From positions 1-64,000 of the forward strand of contig JAAFIL010000013.1 of the NCBI GenBank assembly GCA_013297775.1: a DNA stretch of 64,000 nt, read 5' to 3'. The stretch is from Bacteroidota bacterium. GTDB lineage: Bacteria; Bacteroidota; Bacteroidia; B-17B0; Aurantibacillaceae. The notes below the pieces were generated by a model that saw only the letters and a list, made by a program, of their open reading frames with translations, had not been told where the DNA came from and ran no database searches. The translations under genes were made by a program, and so were the position numbers. Of the stretch, positions 61,209-64,000 are shown in pieces (the first letter of the stretch is position 1; the number at the start of each line of letters is the position of its first letter).

Positions 61209-63308
61209 ATGAAAAAACATTTATTTTTAGGAAGTGCCTTACTGATTAGTATTAGTGCCTATCCTCAACAACAACGGAAGTTTAAAGCAACAGGCTGCGT
61301 AAACACTGCTAACGAATTAAAAAAAAGGTTTGCGTTAGATGAAACGACTTTACCTCAGCAAAAAATGGCTTCAAATGTAAGTACCACAACAGAAGAGCCT
61401 ACAGTTACTTCAAATGCAAAGTCGAGTGCTGCAAGTGCTGCCATTACGGTGCTTCCTTTTGGCGGCTCAATGAATGCGTTTGGTATGTTAGAGAGTGCTA
61501 CCAAAAATATACGTTGGAATAAAAATGTAGATGCCGTAACATTTGTACACCGTAAAAGCCCAACGTATGTGGCTGCTCCAGGCAATAACTCGGGAGCTAT
61601 TGTAACTTTATTTTCAGCTAATATGGGTGCCACTTGGGATAGTACTTGTATTTGGGCTGACGTAACTAATGCAGGTCGTTTTCCACAAGGTGGTTTATAC
61701 AGTGCGCCAGGTAACACCAATTTACAAAACGCTTACATTGTAGGGATGGGTCCAACTGTAGCTGGTACCAATTTTTCAGGTAATTGGTTTGCTAGCAAGC
61801 AGGTTAGTCTAACTCCTAAAAACACGCAAGGTACCGATGTGCAATTTTTTGGTAACGTTGCACCAACAGGGCCTTTTGGCAAAGCCGATTATATAAGAAC
61901 TGGTTTTGACATCACCGATGACGGTGTAGTACATGGAATGGGTCCCGTATTTGTTGACTTTAATAATACAACTGCTAATGGTTTAAGTGGTGCAGAAATT
62001 GTTAAAGGCGTATTTAGTGCGGGTGCTTTCGTTTGGAGCTCAACAAATATTACCCCACCTGTTACTACTGAAAGTGGAGGCGACAAAGTACTAACCAACA
62101 CACCTTACATGGCTTGGAACGAAGCAGGTACAATAGGTTATGCTATGTTTTTAGGTGCTCGCCAAGGCGCAACTGGTTCTAATATTGGGATTCAACCACT
62201 CATTTACAAATCAACGAATAGTGGTGCTTCTTGGTCTTTATTGAGTAGTATAGATTTCAACTCACCAGCTATGCAAACAGTTTTGGATCGTATTGCGCCA
62301 GTAAATACCAATTCTAATCTAGCAGTACCATTCTTTAGTGCTAGCGACGGAATTGATTTAACAGTAGATGCTAGTAATAACCTACACATTGGCTGTTTTA
62401 TTCAATCTTCTTTTAGTAGTGACCCTGACTCGGCATTCTTTTTGAGTACTTTTGGTGGACGACGTTTTATTTATACTGGTGGTGGTTTCCCTTATGTTTA
62501 CGACTTTATGGGTGATGGCTCTGCTCCTTGGAAATTTTACACTATTGACTCGGCACAAACTGAAGCACCAAGTGGGAATCAAGCAGCTTCAAGTTTCTCT
62601 GCCAATCCTATAACGGATGTTGGTGCTACTGGTAATAAACAAGTTTCTAGTGCTCGTTTGCAACTTTCTCGAAGCATAGTAGGCGACCGCATTGCTTTCG
62701 TTTATGTGGAGGGCGATACGACTCAAACGACGAGTAAATTTTTACAATTTCCAAACATAAAAGCACGTTTGGTTTGTACTGCTAACAATACAATAACGAT
62801 TGATCCCAATATCACAAATATGACCGCAAATTTACAAAGTAATGCAACTAATAACCGTGTTAAAGGAAAAGCATATTTTCACCATGTATCTCCAAAAATG
62901 AAGGCAAGTTCAAATTCTTTGTTTCAAGTTCCAATTACAGTAACTAATAGTGCACCATTGGTTTCACAAGGAGCTAACACCAATTATTATATTTCTGGAG
63001 AAATTTCAAACTTTGTTTGTATTGTAAGTATTGATGAAAACAAACCTAATGCGAAAGATTTAGCTTATGGTTTAATCCCTAATCCGGCAAAAGACAAAGT
63101 TAGTTTAAGCGTAAAATTAAATACAGCTAACACCATTGATGTATCGGTTTACAACACAGTAGGTCAATTGGTGAAGCAACTTAAAAACAATGGCGAGGTT
63201 GGCGAAAACAACATTTCATTGAGCTTAGAAAACTTAACATCAGGTATTTATATGGTAAAAGTTTCAGTAAATGGATTAACTACTACCAAAAAATTAATTG
63301 TTGAATAA
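61209..63308 (+). CDS. T9SS type A secreted protein, tandem paralogue 2
   Basis: The same length (699 residues) and layout as its neighbour, starting from an identical signal peptide and ending with an almost identical sorting domain; the two proteins are roughly 90% alike. Differences cluster in the propeller region (for example A-G-T-N-F-S-G-N-W-F for A-S-N-A-F-T-G-T-W-L). The offset of 2454 bp is equal at both ends, so the upstream region was included in the duplication. Confidence 0.88.
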   Translation: MKKHLFLGSALLISISAYPQQQRKFKATGCVNTANELKKRFALDETTLPQQKMASNVSTTTEEPTVTSNAKSSAASAAITVLPFGGSMNAFGMLESATKNIRWNKNVDAVTFVHRKSPTYVAAPGNNSGAIVTLFSANMGATWDSTCIWADVTNAGRFPQGGLYSAPGNTNLQNAYIVGMGPTVAGTNFSGNWFASKQVSLTPKNTQGTDVQFFGNVAPTGPFGKADYIRTGFDITDDGVVHGMGPVFVDFNNTTANGLSGAEIVKGVFSAGAFVWSSTNITPPVTTESGGDKVLTNTPYMAWNEAGTIGYAMFLGARQGATGSNIGIQPLIYKSTNSGASWSLLSSIDFNSPAMQTVLDRIAPVNTNSNLAVPFFSASDGIDLTVDASNNLHIGCFIQSSFSSDPDSAFFLSTFGGRRFIYTGGGFPYVYDFMGDGSAPWKFYTIDSAQTEAPSGNQAASSFSANPITDVGATGNKQVSSARLQLSRSIVGDRIAFVYVEGDTTQTTSKFLQFPNIKARLVCTANNTITIDPNITNMTANLQSNATNNRVKGKAYFHHVSPKMKASSNSLFQVPITVTNSAPLVSQGANTNYYISGEISNFVCIVSIDENKPNAKDLAYGLIPNPAKDKVSLSVKLNTANTIDVSVYNTVGQLVKQLKNNGEVGENNISLSLENLTSGIYMVKVSVNGLTTTKKLIVE

Positions 63309-63330
63309 CACTCCATCTCGAATCAAAAAT

Positions 63331-63360
63331 TAAAAGCTGCCTCAAAAGGGCAGCTTTTTT
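63331..63360 (+). terminator. Terminator after T9SS paralogue 2
   Basis: AAAAGCTGCC pairs perfectly with GGCAGCTTTT around a short loop and is followed by TT; it begins 23 bp after the stop. The A-run before it could also end transcription from the other side. Confidence 0.85.
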
Positions 63361-63550
63361 CATAATAGACTTCAACGGTCTGTTTATGGTTAAAATCGAA
63401 AATTACTATTTGCTTTTACCGAATGAACTGATACTTTGTACCAAATTTCAAGAAAGAGAGCCTCTAGAATTAAATATAGTTTATCTGGGCATTAACGAAC
63501 AAAGTCATTTATCCTTTATGTAGCATCAACAAGTAATACACAACTTCTTC

Positions 63551-63578
63551 CTTTGCGAACTTTGCGTCTTTGCGTGCT
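63551..63578. repeat. Short TTTGCG-repeat remnant
   Basis: CTTTGCGAACTTTGCGTCTT continues to TTGCGTG, giving three TTTGCG steps at 8- to 9-base spacing in an otherwise empty stretch (63361-63681). Similar sequences are common between genes in Bacteroidota; it may be a trace of a dispersed repeat. No gene lies here. Confidence 0.4.
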
Positions 63579-63681
63579 ATACTTATTTAATGTATCCCTA
63601 TTATTAAAGAATAATTTAATCTAACGAGACATATCTTTGAATTATGAATTAAAATCATTTAATCCCATTCCATTCATAAAG

Positions 63682-64000
63682 TTAAAATCCACCTACAAAA
63701 CCAATAAACACATTGGGATTTCTGTATGGCGATAAACGAGTTTGATTTAAATTATATAGTACACTCATTTGCAAGGCTGCTCGTTGCCCAATAGAATACC
63801 GATACCCACCGCCAACCCAATAGTTCTCTACATTAACGCGGCTGTTTGGGTCTCTCGAAAAAGGATTATTCCTGTTAATTAAATCGTAACCTACTTGTGC
63901 AAACAAAGTAGGAATTATAAAGTATTGCGCTTGGCTTCTCACACCATATAAATTAGTACTATAGCTAAAATTACCCGATTGCTCGCGGTAATAATTATAA
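63682..64000 (-). CDS. Outer-membrane protein, 3' end only
   Basis: An open frame that enters from beyond the window end and stops at 63682. The visible 106 residues show alternating strands (Y-F-I-I-P-T-L-F-A-Q-V-G-Y-D-L, W-V-G-G-G-Y-R-Y-S-I-G, A-A-L-Q-M-S-V-L-Y-N-L-N) and end in F-I-G-F-V-G-G-F with a terminal Phe, typical of an outer-membrane beta-barrel C-terminus. Its start and family cannot be determined here. The in-frame ATG-like codons within it are not its real start. Confidence 0.7.
   Translation of the reverse strand, partial: YNYYREQSGNFSYSTNLYGVRSQAQYFIIPTLFAQVGYDLINRNNPFSRDPNSRVNVENYWVGGGYRYSIGQRAALQMSVLYNLNQTRLSPYRNPNVFIGFVGGF

Noticed and set aside
1-64000. CRISPR array, tRNA, rRNA, transposase or phage genes
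   Set aside because: I looked for regularly spaced repeats, tRNA-like folds, rRNA blocks and integrase or transposase motifs and saw none.

Overview
This window looks like a contiguous piece of chromosome from a free-living member of the Bacteroidota. The evidence is the low GC content, three secreted proteins with type IX secretion (T9SS) type A sorting domains, a PorX-type regulator of that secretion system, several promoter-like TAnnTTTG elements with an upstream TTTG, and the absence of Shine-Dalgarno sequences. I cannot name the genus. I saw no rRNA, tRNA, CRISPR array, transposase or integrase.

Layout. 1-1.7 kb: a MNT-HEPN nucleotidyltransferase gene bracketed by inverted GC-rich 150-bp repeats and followed by two tandem 190-bp palindromic units. 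1.8-5.6 kb: a T9SS cargo gene, then mntR-mntH (Nramp fused to a Usp domain) with a perfect 14-bp palindromic operator candidate. 5.8-18.1 kb: a sortilin-like beta-propeller protein, an M16 peptidase pair split by other genes, an HD-CoaD fusion, two large membrane (GT-C-like) proteins and a GT4 glycosyltransferase. 18.3-23.9 kb: a three-gene MksF-MksE-MksB (MukBEF/Wadjet-like SMC) operon with no nuclease gene beside it. 24-26.2 kb: a LecB/PA-IIL-type lectin, two paralogous ~95-residue proteins, a shared leader upstream of all three, and a collapsed mqo pseudogene. 26.2-30.2 kb: tsaE, a thioredoxin-like gene, porX and an HD hydrolase. 30.2-33.6 kb: surE, a small membrane protein, lpxB and a SpoIID-like gene. 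34.4-38.8 kb: a double D-Ala-D-Ala ligase and a PolX/PHP protein with a degenerate polymerase centre. 38.9-44.3 kb: a five-gene operon of coiled-coil proteins, a substrate-binding/OmpA fusion and an ABC transporter. 44.2-48.6 kb: a histidine kinase, then dinB-like, tetR, thioesterase and thiolase genes. 48.7-50.7 kb: an AAA ATPase/nuclease-like gene flanked by three copies of a hairpin repeat. 50.8-58.3 kb: housekeeping and metabolic genes (MFS, OsmC, lipA, patatin, HDAC-like, polyprenyl synthase, rfbA). 58.7-63.3 kb: a tandem duplication of a 699-residue T9SS cargo gene. The window ends inside an outer-membrane protein gene.

The strongest candidates for something under-described are the five-gene coiled-coil/OmpA-SBP/ABC operon (38.9-44.3 kb), the lectin cluster with its shared structured leader (24-25.8 kb), the nuclease-less MksFEB operon (18.3-23.9 kb), and the two repeat-bracketed single-gene cassettes (0-1.7 kb and 48.7-50.7 kb). 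All functional assignments come from reading motifs; no database search was run.
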